64,000 nt of DNA from Pseudophaeomoniella oleicola (GCA_003868215.1 QWDQ01000017.1:310001-374000), one strand, 5' to 3'. Counted from the stretch's first letter, positions 35,667 to 49,035 are shown. Notes: generated by a model not told the origin, from the sequence alone. A program made the numbers and translations.

Positions 35667-37244
35667 ATGGCTCCACTACGATGGCTGGTTGCTCTTTGGC
35701 CGCTTTGTGCCTCGCTCTTCATGGTCCCCGCGTTGTCTATGACTGATGCGCGCCGATGTGAGACGTCCAAATACCAGGCGAAAACCCGAGTCTTCGTCAG
35801 CACAGATATAGGCAATGAGCCGGACGATCAGATGTCATTCGTCCGCTTCCTCACCTATTCAAACGAGTTCCAGGTTGAAGGCATTGCTGCGACGACATCT
35901 ACATGGCTGCGTAATGTGACGAATATACAGCAGATCGAAGACATCCTGACGGCTTATGGCCAAGTTGTCGATAACCTCAACGCCAATGTTCCAGCAGACG
36001 GGATGTATCCTACTGTAGAATATTTACGAAGTATCGTTGCTACCTCTCACCCGGTCTATGGCATGCAGACTTTCAGATATAACCTGAGCACGGCTGCTAC
36101 GTCTCTCATCAATGCGGTGGACGCTTCGGATGACCCGCTATGGATGGTAGTCTGGGGTGGTACGCTCGTCCTCGCCGAGACGCTCGCTCACGTCCGCAGC
36201 ACCCGCACAGAGTCACAATTGGCCGACTTCGTATCCAAGCTTCGGGTATACGCCATCTCCGATCAGGATGACACCGGCCCATGGATCAGATGGAACTTCC
36301 CCAAGCTCTTTTACATCGTCTCCGTCCATGGCTTCAACTATTACAACGTGGCAGCATGGAGCGGAATCTCTGGAGAGGTCCTGTATGCCTTTGACGTAGG
36401 TGGTCCAGATACCAGCCTCGTATCACAGCAATGGCTCCAAGAAAACATCCGGAAAGGACCACTGGGAGCCAGATACCTTCACTACGCTTATATCATGGAA
36501 GGCGACACTCCTTCATTCCTGTACCTGATCCCCAACGGCCTCGGCAGCCCCGAATATCCCGACTACGGCAGCTGGGGTGGCCGGTACACCCTCGTCGACC
36601 GCTCCAACAGCACCCTCGTCCACAGCGACGCCGTCGACTCCGAAGTCCTCGGCGTCAACCACCAAAACTTCACCAGCAACCACGCCACAATCTGGCGCTG
36701 GCGCCGCGCCTACCAATACGACTTCGCCGCCCGCATCAACTGGACCCTCACCGCGAACCCCAACACGACCAACCACGCGCCCGTCCCCGTCCTAAACGAC
36801 ACGTGCGGACCCTCTGCCTGGACCGTTCCTTTCGCCGGCGCCGGCAGCAACATCACCATCGACGCCTCGGCCAGCTGGGACCCGGACTCTGGCGACTCGC
36901 TCTCCTTCGACTGGCAACTGTACCGCGATCCGAACCGGATGCTCGCAGACTCCGGATCGCGCACACCCAACGTGTCCCTTCTAACCACAACATATCTCAA
37001 CGACGAGAAGAGCATGGTGACTTTCACGCCTCTTTTCAACACCGTACGTTTTTATTCTTCCCTTCTCTCCTCTCGCTCTTTCCCTCCCTTCCCCTCCCTT
37101 TCACAACTAACATGTATCTTATGACAGACATATCACATCCTCCTAACCCTCTCAGACGCCCCCCACGCGCAACCACTACTAACCTACCGCCGCATCATCC
37201 TGCAACCGCCCAACGACGTCATTTTTGCGACTGGTGATTTGTAA
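35667..37244 (+). CDS. Secreted DUF1593 protein (nucleoside-hydrolase-like / cellulose-binding-annotated family)
   Basis: Exons are 35667-37043 and 37128-37244 (intron GTACGT...GACAG), giving 497 aa. The signal peptide reads MAPLRWLVALWPLCASLFMV. The DUF1593 N-terminal domain begins KTRVFVSTDIGNEPDDQMSF, an acidic loop resembling the metal-binding motif of inosine-uridine nucleoside hydrolases, and continues FLTYSNEFQVEGIAATTSTW. The C-terminal region (VPFAGAGSNITIDASASWDP followed by DSGDSLSF) looks like a PKD/Ig-like beta-sandwich, and exon 2 completes the domain with TYHILLTLSDAP. Several N-x-S/T sites fit a secreted glycoprotein. The biochemical activity of fungal members is not established; a role in polysaccharide or nucleoside scavenging is inference. 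The section 36420-36920 is noticeably GC-rich. Confidence 0.85.
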
Positions 37245-37923
37245 ATACCGCCCGCACCTAGTCTCTTGCACAGACTCTATCTTATATCTCTCTCTCCACT
37301 TAAAAAGTTTTATTGGGCTGTTCATAGCTATTTACATAGTAGGTATATATATGAATCGAATTCGTGGTTACATAACACATGAAAATACAGGAAGAAAAGT
37401 TCCAATATGTGGTCTACGTGCATATCTCTCTACTCACTCGCTCTCTACGTAACATATATGAATGAATGAATTTAGAAGGGGAGGGGAGGAAAAAAAAAAA
37501 GGGAAAAAAAAAAGAAAGGTTCAAAGAATAAGGAAATGAGTGAGGTACGTACGGATTGACTGAAGGGTTTTATCATCTCACTACACTACCTCCTAGTCGG
37601 GATGTGTGTAGCTATGTACCTATTCAGTAAAGAGCGAATGGGGTGAATGACTAAGATTCACTGTGCTGTGTGTGTCTGTCGAACGCAAGGTTTATTATTA
37701 CATCACGTCGCCTCGCATCTCGTAATGAATGTTCATCTAAACTGGATCTTCGAATCTGAATCTTAGAATAAGTACAAAGTTAGGTGATTTATCTTATCTA
37801 CTGCCACAACTAGCACTACTCCCCATCTCTTAGCACCTCCCTATCTGCACGTCACGTCACAGCGAAAAGAAAGAAAAATATTAATCATAGCACAGAGGAG
37901 CGAAAGTCATCACCTAGCTCGAT
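37245..37923. other. Convergent 3' intergenic region with A-rich tracts
   Basis: This separates the 3' ends of the DUF1593 gene and PAN1. It contains two poly(A) runs separated by GGG near 37490-37514. No gene is seen. Confidence 0.5.
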
Positions 37924-40900
37924 CTAACCAAGCACCCGCCCTGCAACGGCACTGGTACTTCGGTCCTTGGTCTGCACTTTCTTCAATCCCCTGCCCGCTT
38001 GAATATCGGCTAACAATGCACCTCTACCTGCTGGTGCTGCCGATGCGCCGCCTCCCAGGTTAGGCATTGGTGGAGGCGGGGGAGCGGCACCTCCTGGAGG
38101 TGGAGGTGGAGGCGGTGGGGGTGCTGATGGAGCACCGCTTGAAGGCATTGGTGGTGGGGGTGGTGGAGGGGCAACTGGTGCACCCGACTCTGGCATCGGT
38201 GGTGGAGGCGGAGGAGGGGGAGCCGCGACCGGCTCTGAAGTACCGTTTGGCAGAGGAGGTGCAGGCGGTGGGCTGGTGGGAGTCGAATCTTGTACAGGTG
38301 TTGCAGGTTTACTACCAGACTTGTCATCCATGGCCGATAGCGGTCTTGGTGGACCCATGGTTCCAAAGAGGATTGATGCGAGTTGTTTGGCACTACCACC
38401 AGCAGGCGGTTCGTCTTCGTCATCACTGGACTTGTCTGATTCGGCGACAGACCAATCGTCCTCTTCTGGTCGACGGCGAGAACCGGTCATAGAAGGCGTA
38501 AGAGGCTTCGCCTCCTGTTGAGCAAGACGATGGAAAGGGTTCTTAGACTCGCTTGGAGGAGAAAATACTGGTGCTGCAGGAGCTGGAGCCGGTGGTGAAG
38601 AGAACGCGGGAGTGGGTGCTGCTGAATCAGTCGATGTGGACATTTTTCGGAAGTAGGGGTTCTTGGACTCCGTCTCACTTGGTAATGGTGGTGCTGCAGC
38701 AGGACTGCTGATTGGAGGTTCAGTTGTAGCCGATTCAACGTTTGGTACCGGCGGTGGCAGAGGAGCAGCTGGTGCAGCAGCTGGGAGGACTTGGCTGCTA
38801 GTAGGGGTCGTTCCATGAGGGGTGATGTCCTCAGGCCCTTCCTCGTCGGAAGAACTATCCTCATCACCAAGACTTTCAAGCTGAAGTTGCAATTGCCTTT
38901 CTCGTTCGCGGGCTGCTTCGAGCTCGGCACGTTGAGCAGCTAACTGGGTTTCCTTTTCCTTGGCTTCCCTCTCTGCCGCTTGTTTGCGACGCTTCTCCTC
39001 CTGCTTCTTCAGCTTGCCTTGCTTGACCTGCTCTTCTAGTGCCTTCAACCGAGCCTCGGCGGCTTCCCTTTCTTTACGGAGGGCTTCTTCTTGTTGTTGA
39101 GCTTCGGACCTAAAAGCATATCATTAGTTCTGAATGTGTACTGAATAAAACATGAAACATACTCTAGACGCCTGGTTTCGGCTTGCTGGGCTTCTTGTTC
39201 CGCTCTAATGTCCTGCTCGACCTCTTGGGTTGCAGCTTCCTTGGCTGTGGCCACGTCCTGTGGCGGTTTAATGTCATTCTGGCCATAGCTTTCTTGTCTT
39301 CTAGCTCGTGCAGGCGGTGGAGGGGGCTTCTTTGCAGCTGATTTTGCAGGGGTTCCCTGCTCACTCGCAATGCGTCGTTGCCTCTCCTCCTCGCGTTTAG
39401 CGTCTTCGGCTTCGGCCTTTTTAAGTCTCTCTTCTCGTTCCTTCTTCTCGCGCTCTTGTCGTTGAAGAAGAGTCTCACCAGAGTCAGAAGTGGGTTTGAT
39501 ACCCGCAGCTGCCATGCGCTCCTGAATACGCTTAAGCGCCTTTTCCTTCGCGGAAGCTACACGATCTTGTTGGCTCAAGCATGCAGTAAAGGAGGGGGTA
39601 GCAGATGGAGCGGCTGGTCTGTGTGATTGCTCTCCATTAGTAGCGGGTACTGGTGCTTCCTCTCGCGTGTAGCTCCCAGATGTTGACCGTGTACTCCTGG
39701 AAGCACTGCAGAAGTTAGTAAAGAGAAACATGATTGATGTCAGAGCACTCACTCTTCCTTTCTGACTTTCGCTGTTCGGCTACTCCGTTGTAGGTCGAAA
39801 ATGAGGTCTTTGACCTCATCCTCCACACCGAGACCCTCCTCCCACCTGCGCTTTTCATGTTCCGAAGAAGCAGTTTCACCTTCATGACGCAAACCTTCTT
39901 CAAGGCCACTCGAGAACTCTCTGACGCTTTCCTCCACGTCACTGACCATGCGTTCATGGCGGTCTTGATCGCCCTTGACACGAGTAGTCTCCTGTTCCAG
40001 GCGTTCCTGGGCAGATCCGTCATCAACCGCCGGCGGGGGACGCCCAGCAAGTTCTGCTGCTCTAGCCTGCATACGGGCTCTTGCTCGAGCTTTGATGCGA
40101 TCTGCTTCCGTAACAGCACCACCAGGGCCAGTGCCCACAATGTTCAGGGCGCTGTTCGGATGAGCCTTTGCGTCTTTCAGGCGGAAGAGTTCCAGCTTGG
40201 TGTCAGCAATGCTTCGCTCAATCCTTCGCACATCAGAGGCAAGCTGAGGGATTCTGTCCTGGTGTCTCTGCAATTGACGCCGCATGGCCCTTCGCTCTGC
40301 TCCGGTGTCAGCACTTGCCATGTCAGAGTTTGGATGAGTATCGATATCATCCTGAAGGCGACGGATTTGTCTGAACAGGTCTTCTGCCTCTCTTTTGTCC
40401 CTTCGATCGAGCGCGTCATCTTCGTCTGCTTGAGACTCATCTTTGAAATCTATTGCATCAATGAGGATTCGCGCCTCCCTGATCTTCTTACGAATCTGAT
40501 CAGGAGACATGTCATCATAAGAGGAATCCGACGGCGCAGGAGACCCTGATTGTGCAGGGGATGGAGTCCGACCACCGCCGCCAATCCTACGCCGAGCACT
40601 GGAACGGTAACCAAAGTCTTCGTCGTTATTTCGGAAAACAGTTGCATCCTTTGTAGTATTGGTGGGAGAGCCCGCACCGCCCCTGAATGAGTGAGTTTTC
40701 AGGTAGCTGACACCCGTCTTTTGTGGTTGTAGGAAAGCGCCAGAGCTCTTGCGCGTTTCAGCATCTTGCGATAGTAAGGTTTTGACCGTATCGATCGATG
40801 AATTGAAATTACGGGTTGATGGAGGGATCAGTTCTGGAGGGAGGCGAGCTGGAACCGGATATCCGTTCAGCCTTCGATATATCAGATGCATAGCGACAGC

Positions 40901-42454
40901 AAACTCGTCCCTGTTAAGACGTCCACGATTGTTTGGATCTGATAGTGTCCAAATCGCCTCGAGGTCTTTTGTGTCAAGTCCGCTCTGTCCCATCAGCTCT
41001 ATCGCAGTAGCCCCAGAGACGAAGCCTTTCCTGAGTCCGTCCCACGTGTCAAAGAGCGAATCATATATCTTCTTCTCATCTTTGGTAATCGCCCATGGGA
41101 CCTTGGCATTTCCTGATAGACCAGCAGTGGTATACCCGCCTTCGCGACCAGCCTGCGGCATCAGCCGTTGTTGTAATGCTTCAATGTTAGGCAAGCCTGT
41201 GGATGGTGCGTTCACGAAACCCCACTGGCCTGGTATCCCAGTTGGCTGTGCTTGCAGAGGCCCCAAACCCGTCGTTGAGGGAGACAGATTGCTTCCAAAT
41301 CCCGTCGGCATTGGAGGTAGCGGAGGGCGGGGTCCACTGTACCCAGTTGCCTGAGGATTCGAAAGAAAGCCTGTTGGCTGTGGTTGCATCCCTTGCGATT
41401 GCGGCTGGAACCCCGTTGGTTGTGCCTGTAAACCGGGTTGAAAGCCCGTCGCTTGATTTAGGAAACCTGTGGGTTGGGCGGTCAACTGAGTCAGGAGCGC
41501 TTGGTTTGTCGGCTGTTGCGGTGTAGGCTGTTGAGGCGCAGGAGGTGAGATCGCGTTCTGGCGCAACGGGATATCAAAGCTAGGAACGTTGGTCCGCGCT
41601 GGTTCTGACGGCCTTTCGTCAGGAACCCCAAATGATATTATGTCTACCATGCTGGACACCTCATTCTTGATTCGCTCAGGCAGGGCAGCTGGCAAGTCTC
41701 TGCCAGTCAATTTGAGATTGCACAGATACATGGCGAGAGCGAACTCAGGGAACAGCAGCTGTCCGGACTTAGTGGTATCAGATAAAACCCTGCACAAGTC
41801 AGCGACCACATTTACTGAGCAAGTGCTGTACATACCAAATTCTAGATAAATCGCTCCCTGGAAGCTTGGATCGCAATAGGAGATCTCGAGCTTTCTCGCC
41901 TTCGATTACGTCAACCATGATACTTCAAGCAACACGTTCTACTCACCATCTAGCGCTTGCCCATCTCCCACTGCGGATTTGAAAAGCTGTTCGAACTTCG
42001 CTTGATCTGTTGCCGTAATGAAGGACAGTCTTATGTTGGGTATGCGGCTTCCTGGCATCTTGGGTGCGGATGAAGGTGCTGAAGAAGCACTCGTCGCGAA
42101 TGATGCCGCAATCTGAGAGGACGTCTGTTGAGGTTTCAATGGAGCAGGTGCCGAAGTCGGCGGAGGCTGTGGCTGTGGCTGGAAAGAAGGCTGCTGAGAC
42201 GCCTGTGCCTGGGGGGGATACCCTGTAAATTGCGGTTGCTGCGGCTGAGCTTGAAATCCCTGTTGGGCTGGAAAACCAGTGAATTGTGGCTGCATCGGTT
42301 GCTGGCCAAAGCCCGTCGGCTGGGGAGGAATTCCAGTCTGCATTGGTTGCTGAGGCTGCTGCTGGAAGCTCTGGAAAGATGGTTGATTGAACGGTCCAGC
42401 ACCTGGTCGCGCACTGTTCCCTCCACCGAGAAAGGAGTTCGAAGACGAATACAT
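37924..42454 (-). CDS. PAN1: Actin cytoskeleton-regulatory complex protein Pan1
   Basis: Pan1 is an endocytic scaffold that activates Arp2/3 at actin patches. Five exons: 42454-41947, 41899-41836, 41789-39753, 39705-39163 and 39109-37924, giving 1445 aa. In order: a Gln/Pro-rich N-terminus with TGF/TGY repeats (QPTGF, the type phosphorylated by Ark/Prk kinases); a first EH domain (~143-235, [14 protein letters not shown]); more QPTGF repeats; a second EH domain (~423-515, [20 protein letters not shown]); a long coiled coil; a charged Glu/Lys/Arg-rich helix (~870-1070); and a C-terminal proline-rich, formin/WASP-like tract followed by a WH2-like [14 protein letters not shown]. Size and domain order match fungal Pan1. 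Confidence 0.93.
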
Positions 42455-42996
42455 GATCGCGACAGGAAGCTGAAGCTTCAAGTTGAAAGACAGAAACAAG
42501 CAAAGGAAATAACAATGTAGTATCAACACAGCTCGACTGCTGTGTGAGATGGAATAAACGAGCAGCAGTTGGAGGAATCTTGGAACACGGAGACGAGATG
42601 ATGCAGCCAGCGAACCGCAGCAAGCCTCACGCCGCTTTAAGCATCAGTGAATCTCGCCGCTTGATAGCTCCAAGTGGTGGTCCAACATCAACCGGCGAGG
42701 CACTTCATATGAAACAAAATAGATTATAGATTTACCAGGCAGTGATGATAGAAGTGTTGAAGCCTTGAAGGCTGATTTGATTGTGTAACTCAAGCTACAA
42801 TTTGCTCAATTGCTATCCCTGGGTTGACAAAGTCTTTCTCGAATTGAAGGAGGTAGATAGCCCTAGTGAGACTCAGAATTGTAGCACCTCGCGTAACGCA
42901 TAACGCCAGGCCGATCCTCCTACCCGAATATCATCATGATGAACGCCGTTAACCCGCCAGTAATCCGCCAGATTGCTACATTCCCATGATGTTTTC
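42455..42996. other. Intergenic region between tandem leftward genes
   Basis: This is the promoter side of PAN1 and the 3' flank of RPB11. No element is recognised. Confidence 0.45.
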
Positions 42997-44117
42997 CTAG
43001 TGACCATTGGCTCCGTTTTGACCAGACCCGACCATCTTGCGCAGCTCCCATTCCTTGGTGAATTCACGGCTCAAGGTGCTCAAGTCATTGACCAGATCAG
43101 AACAAGCATTGATAAGTGCTTGCTTAGGGGTAACCTCTCCATCTGTCTGAACACGAAGTTGAAAGGTTGGGAACATAGGATGGGGGACCTAAAGGTGGTT
43201 AGATTGTCACAGAAAGGGGATCTGTGTAGACGAACTCTGTAGCCAGAAAACATGACATGAGGATTGGTCAAAAGACGAGATCTCAAGAGGTTTCCGAGAG
43301 TATGATCTTCTTTGTTGAAGGTGAAGATTACGGTATTGGGCATGCCTTCGATGACATCTTAGTTAGCAGTGTTTTGCACATTGAGATGCATCGACTTACG
43401 GGTATCGGCCTCAGATGTCACCTTTTTCTCTCCGTCACCCAACAAGAAGGTCTCGAAACTTGATACAGAATTGTCAGCTTCATGGTTGACCGATGGTCCT
43501 CGGTGTTGACGGCGAGTGTAGGAACGTGGATGATCAGTAAAGGCGTTTTCAGCCCCGGTGCTGAGACCAGCAGGTGCTGGGTTGGAGGGTAGATCTTCAG
43601 CCATGCTGGTTGTAGCAGAGGTTTCTTGAAGATTTTGGCTTGAGAAGAGATTGACGAGGAACAGGAGATACAAGTATGATTGTGAAGCAAAATAAGAGGA
43701 AGAGGCTCGCGACAATGTTGTTAAGCTCAAAAGGCAACGACGTAATATTCCCAAAGTGCACCACCAGTCTGAGTGACCAGTCGCGTGTTGCGATAAACAA
43801 ACCCTCGCCGAGAGCGTCCATCGCAACCAAAGTACAGTTGCTTTTTGCTGCTGCCATAGTTGACTGCCTTTGTCATGATGCCAGGAAGGACAATAGCCCC
43901 ATGATACAACGACACTGCAAGGCTCCAACTTTGGCAGGCTGCCTTCCACCGTTCAGACAAGACGGAGTTTCGACATCAAAGGCTTGATCAACAGGGAGCA
44001 AACTCCGAACTCATAGCAATTCAAGAAGCGACAAGATAACAGGAAGCTAACAGGTACATGCAGGGCGCACAAGACTTGACAAGATGCTTGCTTCACTTAC
44101 CGATCTGGAGCGTTCAT
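42997..44117 (-). CDS. RPB11: RNA polymerase II subunit Rpb11
   Basis: This Pol II subunit pairs with Rpb3 in a bacterial-alpha-like heterodimer. Exons are 44117-44101 (17 nt, MNAPDR), 43458-43400, 43345-43236 and 43188-42997, giving 125 aa, normal for the family. Visible signatures: [37 protein letters not shown] (the conserved dimerisation helix), [20 protein letters not shown] and [13 protein letters not shown]. The first intron is 642 nt, far longer than its neighbours, with a good GTAAGT donor, a GCTGAC branch-like sequence and a CAAG acceptor. The MNAPDRFE start of fungal Rpb11 supports the tiny first exon. An in-frame ATG inside this intron (43604) offers an alternative start. Confidence 0.92.
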
Positions 44118-45085
44118 TTTGAAGACTTTTCGAATCTGTCTTCTGTCTTCTGTCCTGTTCGAGGATTGATATTCGTCTTGTTTCCTGTTGCTGGATCAAA
44201 GAGCTTGCCGTACACAGGCAGACAAGGAAGTTTTCTTGTGGTTTTGGATGTGGGTTGTGAAGATGCGATGGAGGAAGGAAGTTGAAGGTTTTTGGGAGAT
44301 TAATGAAAAGTGTTTCGTGGTTTTATGGTGGAAGAGTTCGATGGGCTTATACACTTGAGGTTACTGGACTGCTGCATCTCCTATATACCCATCCGTCGGT
44401 TGGTGATGGTGATGGTGAAGTTCTGGGATATAATATCGCGATGCTATACCGATTTGGGTCGACAATGGCCACCTTTGCCAAGCCGATTGGAACCCACTGC
44501 CAAAGGAACGGAAGCCGACAGTCAACCGAGTGGGAAGAACATCTCTTCTCAACGACTAGGAGCAATCTACCTTCTCATTGTTTCGGCGCGAATTTGAGCT
44601 GTCCTTGTCTAGTCTACAGTGGTTCTTATCTGCCTCTACCGGCAGTTGTTCCATGGGCCGAAAGATGGTCTTGTTGAAGGACGAATGCACCCATTTTACA
44701 GCTACTCTAGATCAATTTCATCAAACAGGTGGCAAGGCTAGGCATTTGTCTGACTGGAAGGACGGAATGAGTTGCAGACCGGTCTCGTCTCTTGACCCTG
44801 AGTCCATGGGTCCATGGGTCCCTGCTTGAATCGTGCTTCCTGTTGTCTGCATTGAACGATCAAGGAGACTGACTTATTGGGTGTATAAGACATGTCCCAT
44901 CGTTATCATTGATATAGCGCAAAATAATATCATGGTCCATCCGGACCGAGATGCTTATTCCTGACTGTTTGGAAAATGGCGTTCGAAGGAGATCTTGATA
45001 AGTATTGGGCTTCCTGCATTTTGACTATCCTAGCATGGCTTGAGAATATCAAAAATCATCCGATTGGACTTACGGAGCACAATTA
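44118..45085. other. Intergenic region between tandem leftward genes
   Basis: This is upstream of RPB11 and downstream of PEX1. ORFs at 44282-44677 (+) and 44310-44597 (+) overlap in different frames with no recognisable content. Confidence 0.45.
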
Positions 45086-48000
45086 CTACATTAGACTACT
45101 TCTTCCCCCAACTTCCCTTCCTAATTCCTCTCCACCTTGTTTATAACTCCCTTCTCCGTTGCGCTTTCCTTCCACAAATTCGGCATATATACTTGCTAAT
45201 CTGTTCCTTTCCGCGTGGGAGATACTAGGTTTAGTAGTGGAGAGGGAAGACAAGAGATGGTTTAAGGTGATGGAGACTTCGTCAGAGGTAGGGCTAATGC
45301 CGTCTTTATTCGAATTTTGGAGTCTCGAAGAATCGGGAAGCGGTGCTGATGGAGGTCTGTTGCCTGCTGCAAGCTTTCTTGCACCTTTGATAATGGCAAG
45401 TTTTTCAGCAATCAAAGCCGGAGGGTCAATTGTGGAGGACTGGGAGGCTCTTTTTGCTGTGGCATCCTCAGATGCGGAGTAGAGAAATTGGAGAAAATCT
45501 TCGTTTTTGGATCTTTTGGTTGAAGCGGATATGTTCGTTGACCTTTTGCCTTGCTTGCTTATGAGGCTCTCTTTCTTACTAGGTGCGGAGAGATCGCCGA
45601 GGAGGTCATGCACGGCCTCAAGGTGAGCATTATAAAGGACAGCTTGGAGATCAGCCCCTGTGAAGCCTTCGGTCTTCTTGGCGAGCTCGCCGAGTCGTGA
45701 CTCGGCATCTGGTGTCAAGGAAAGCTTTTTGCTGAGGGCGTTGAGTATGTCCATCCGATCATCGAAGTTAGGCATATCGCAGAGTAAGGATTTGTCGAGA
45801 CGACCTGGGCGAAGTAAGGCAGGATCTATCAAATCCGGCCTTGAGGTAGCAGCAAGGACGTAGACTCCGGAAAGCCCTTCTGCGCCGTCCATTTGCGTCA
45901 AAAGCTGATTGACAACGCGATCTGTAACCCCTGTGCTATCATGGCCACGTTTCGGAGCAATGGAGTCGAATTCATCGAAGAACAAGATACATGGTTTTGC
46001 AGCTTCCGCTCTCTCAAAAAGGTCTCTGACCGACTTCTCCGAGGCACCAATGTATTTGTTCAATATTTCAGGACCTTTGACAGAGATGAAATTCAAGCCA
46101 CATTCTCCAGCAACGGCAGACGCAAGCAACGTCTTCCCACAACCTGGATACCCATAAAGGAGAAGTCCGGAGCGGAGCCTTAGAGGACAAGATGCGAAAA
46201 TAGGAGCGTATTTCGTTGGGTATTGGAGAGTCTCGAGCAGCACACGTCTCGTGGAATGAAGCCCGCCAATGGAAGAGAACGTAGTGGAGGAATGTGTGAG
46301 AGTAACATTTCTCAAGGATGCAGGGGTGAAGCCAGCTAGAGCAGCGATGAAGTCATCTTTTGATAGAGATAGAATGGAGTCGTCGTCCGATGGCGACTCT
46401 ATGGCACGTATTAAAGCTTCGTTTCTTGCTCTAGAGACAAGCAAAAGAAGATCGGCAGGCATGTATCCATCTGTCTTTCCAGCAAGATCCAGGAAGTCGA
46501 TATCACTAGATATGCGAAACCCATCTGACGAGTTCGGCCGGCTTGAATCTTCAGGATCGAGCCACGACGCATCCGAGCTGCTTCTGTTGTGTTTTGTGAC
46601 GCCATTGCTATGATGATACTCGCCTTTATTATCGTGTACGACTTTCTCCAGGATCTGCCGTCGAGCTTCTTTTCCTGGTGCTTTTAGAGATATAGTGTCG
46701 GAGACAATGTGGCCACTAACGAGGACCGCGTTCAGCTCGTCTTTTGATTGGACGGTCCCCAGGAATACAACACCAGATTGGTACCCACAGTAGTCCCTTA
46801 CAATACGAGAGACAATCTCACTCACTTGTCGACTTCGTCCGTTGTCATTGCCCACTTGAAGCTCAGTCTCAGCTGGACATAGAACATCGAGGTCATCAAG
46901 GACAACAACAGCTTGACCACCAAGACGAGCAGACCAAGATGCCGACATAAACAATTGTGTCAGTGTCTCTTTGATGGTGGAAATTCGGGTCTCATCTGTG
47001 ATCAGCTTACGGCACGGAAAGTAGATCGCATTGCATAAATAATCTTGCTTCATCCTCGCACATAGGAGCTGTGCAATGGACGTCTTTCCAGAACCGAGTC
47101 CACCTTCAAGAAGCACTGAGGAGCACAGAGAGAGGTTACCGAGGCCTTTGGCAATGATATCATCAACTGCGACCAACATCGGACTTTGCACAGGAAGAGT
47201 TTCACCAGCCGCAGGTCCGAGCAAGGAAGAGTTTAAAGGACGTGGTATTTCAGGTTGGAAGTCGATCGGTGGTCTGTAATCTTCGCCAGAAAGCCAGCCT
47301 AGAGACTTCGACTTATCTGGATCTCTTTGGGGTGAAGGATGGAATCGAATTATACCACCAAAGAACGATGTCACTGCCGTTGTGTCCTCGGGAAGAATCA
47401 TACCATCCGTGATTGGTCCGTCCAATATTGCCCCTTTCTTGCCATATAATCTCTCAATGTCATCACCCATAACTCTCCTAGACGCGCTAGAATCCCCGCC
47501 AAATTTGAGTCCAGTCGACTTCACCGTTGACAAAGTGAACGGGAATACCTTCAGTGATTGCACAGAGTTGCGGGAAAGGGGTGGAGGCGCGGCTTCAAGA
47601 CGAAGGATGCCGCCCACCATGCCAGAACAGTTCAATATAGAACAGACTGCTGGCGATAAAGCAGCATGAAAAGGATCAGGTGATAACTTCCATCGTCTGA
47701 TGCGGGCTGTAATTTTTGACGAGGGTATGCCAGCCTCACTAGCTTCTGCATCCTTCAACTGTTGAATCTGATGGGGATCTAGTGGTGTCCGTAGACCTGC
47801 TGGGCGAATGATTGAAATTGTAACATACTGCTGTTCTGCTAATGAGTGGCTTTGTAGAATATCACTGTGAACCCACACCTGAAGTCCGTCCACAGAATCA
47901 GTGCCGTTTGCTTCTGTGGGCCACTGATGGGCAATCCTCTGATCAACTCCTCTCAGGTATATAGCCCGCTTAGGTTGCTGCCTTGACCGACTACCGCTCA

Positions 48001-48815
48001 CGGCGCTCTTTGCGCTCCTTTTGCTTGCAATGCTACGAGCCTCGGTTCTCACGCCTTGTCTAGACTTCGGACGATCTTTGGGAGCCACTATTACTTCAGC
48101 ATCAGGCGAGATCTTAGCAAACGGCTGCGAATTTGGTATAGGAGGTACTAGAGATGTGATGATTACGTTGGCAGTAGACGTCGGCGAGAGATGAAGGGTG
48201 AGCGGATGGAGGCGTTCGGCTTGGGTAGAGGCTGAGCCTGCGTATGAGGGATTTGGCAGAGCTCTGATCTGTGACAACGTGTTGAGTTCTAAGAAGGTAG
48301 CATGAAGCTCGATAATCTCCCAATCGGCCGGTGTGAGAGGCTCGATATTCACGGTATGCGCAACTGGTGGATCTAGATGCAGATAAATTCCAACTTTCTG
48401 TCCTTGCGACAATCCTAAAACACGGCCAAATGTGCTATCAATTTCGATTGTCGGCACTTCCTGTTCAGTCATACCATTTCGGCTATAGTGGTCTCTTCCT
48501 GTGACTGCTGCCAACCGCCTTCGACTGGGCATACCGGTCCATCCAATGAATGCTGATTTAGGGAAGCCCGCTGCATTTCCACTGGACAGAGCCCCCGCGG
48601 AAAGAGTCTGCGATTTGTACTGAAGTTCAACAATGACATTTTGTGCAAACTATACAACATCAGAATGCAGCGTACGTGCGGTTACTCAGCTCACTTACTG
48701 CATTAGCATTAGATAGCGCAGATACCAAGCCAGAGGGTAAGTTTGCGAGGCAGTTCTTGAGCTCTACGAAGACGACCTCAGCTGTTGTCGCTGGCTTGCG
48801 TGCTGGAGGCGCCAT
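45086..48815 (-). CDS. PEX1: Peroxisomal AAA+ ATPase Pex1 (peroxin-1)
   Basis: Pex1 forms a hetero-hexamer with Pex6 that extracts the ubiquitinated import receptor Pex5 from the peroxisome membrane. Exons are 48815-48699 and 48649-45086 (intron GTAAGT...TATAG), giving 1226 aa. The N-terminal double-psi barrel starts VVFVELKNCLANLPSGLV. The D1 ATPase Walker A (EGGLGSGKTSIAQLL) is near residue 555. The D2 Walker A (YGYPGCGKTLLASAVAGECG) is near 872, and the Walker B with SRH (CILFFDEFDSIAPKRG) near 929. D2 is the canonical active cassette; D1 is degenerate, as usual. The second-region sequence SEKSVRDLFERAEAAKPC is typical. The gene is divergent from MCM7. Confidence 0.95.
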
Positions 48816-49035
48816 TGATAACGCTCTTTTATATCACCTCCGCCGGCGACGGAAATACTGTGGGCGTCGCAGATGAACATCAGGTTTGGATCTGACGAGC
48901 TCCGGATGGTGAGTATGACGATGGTCATAGCCGAGGTTTAACAACATGGTTCGCTAAGAAGCCCAGGACCGCATCCGCCACTGGTGTGGTTCAGCCACTA
49001 TGCCAAGGCTTTTAAGTGGCTGCATAGAACGCCAG

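Noticed and set aside
36431-37237. 268-codon Arg/Pro/His-rich ORF on the plus strand
   Set aside because: It is a shifted-frame shadow of the DUF1593 gene in a GC-rich stretch, with composition unlike a real protein.
38050-38230. GGTGGAGG-rich tract that looks like a minisatellite
   Set aside because: It encodes the polyproline region of Pan1 on the minus strand, normal for this protein.
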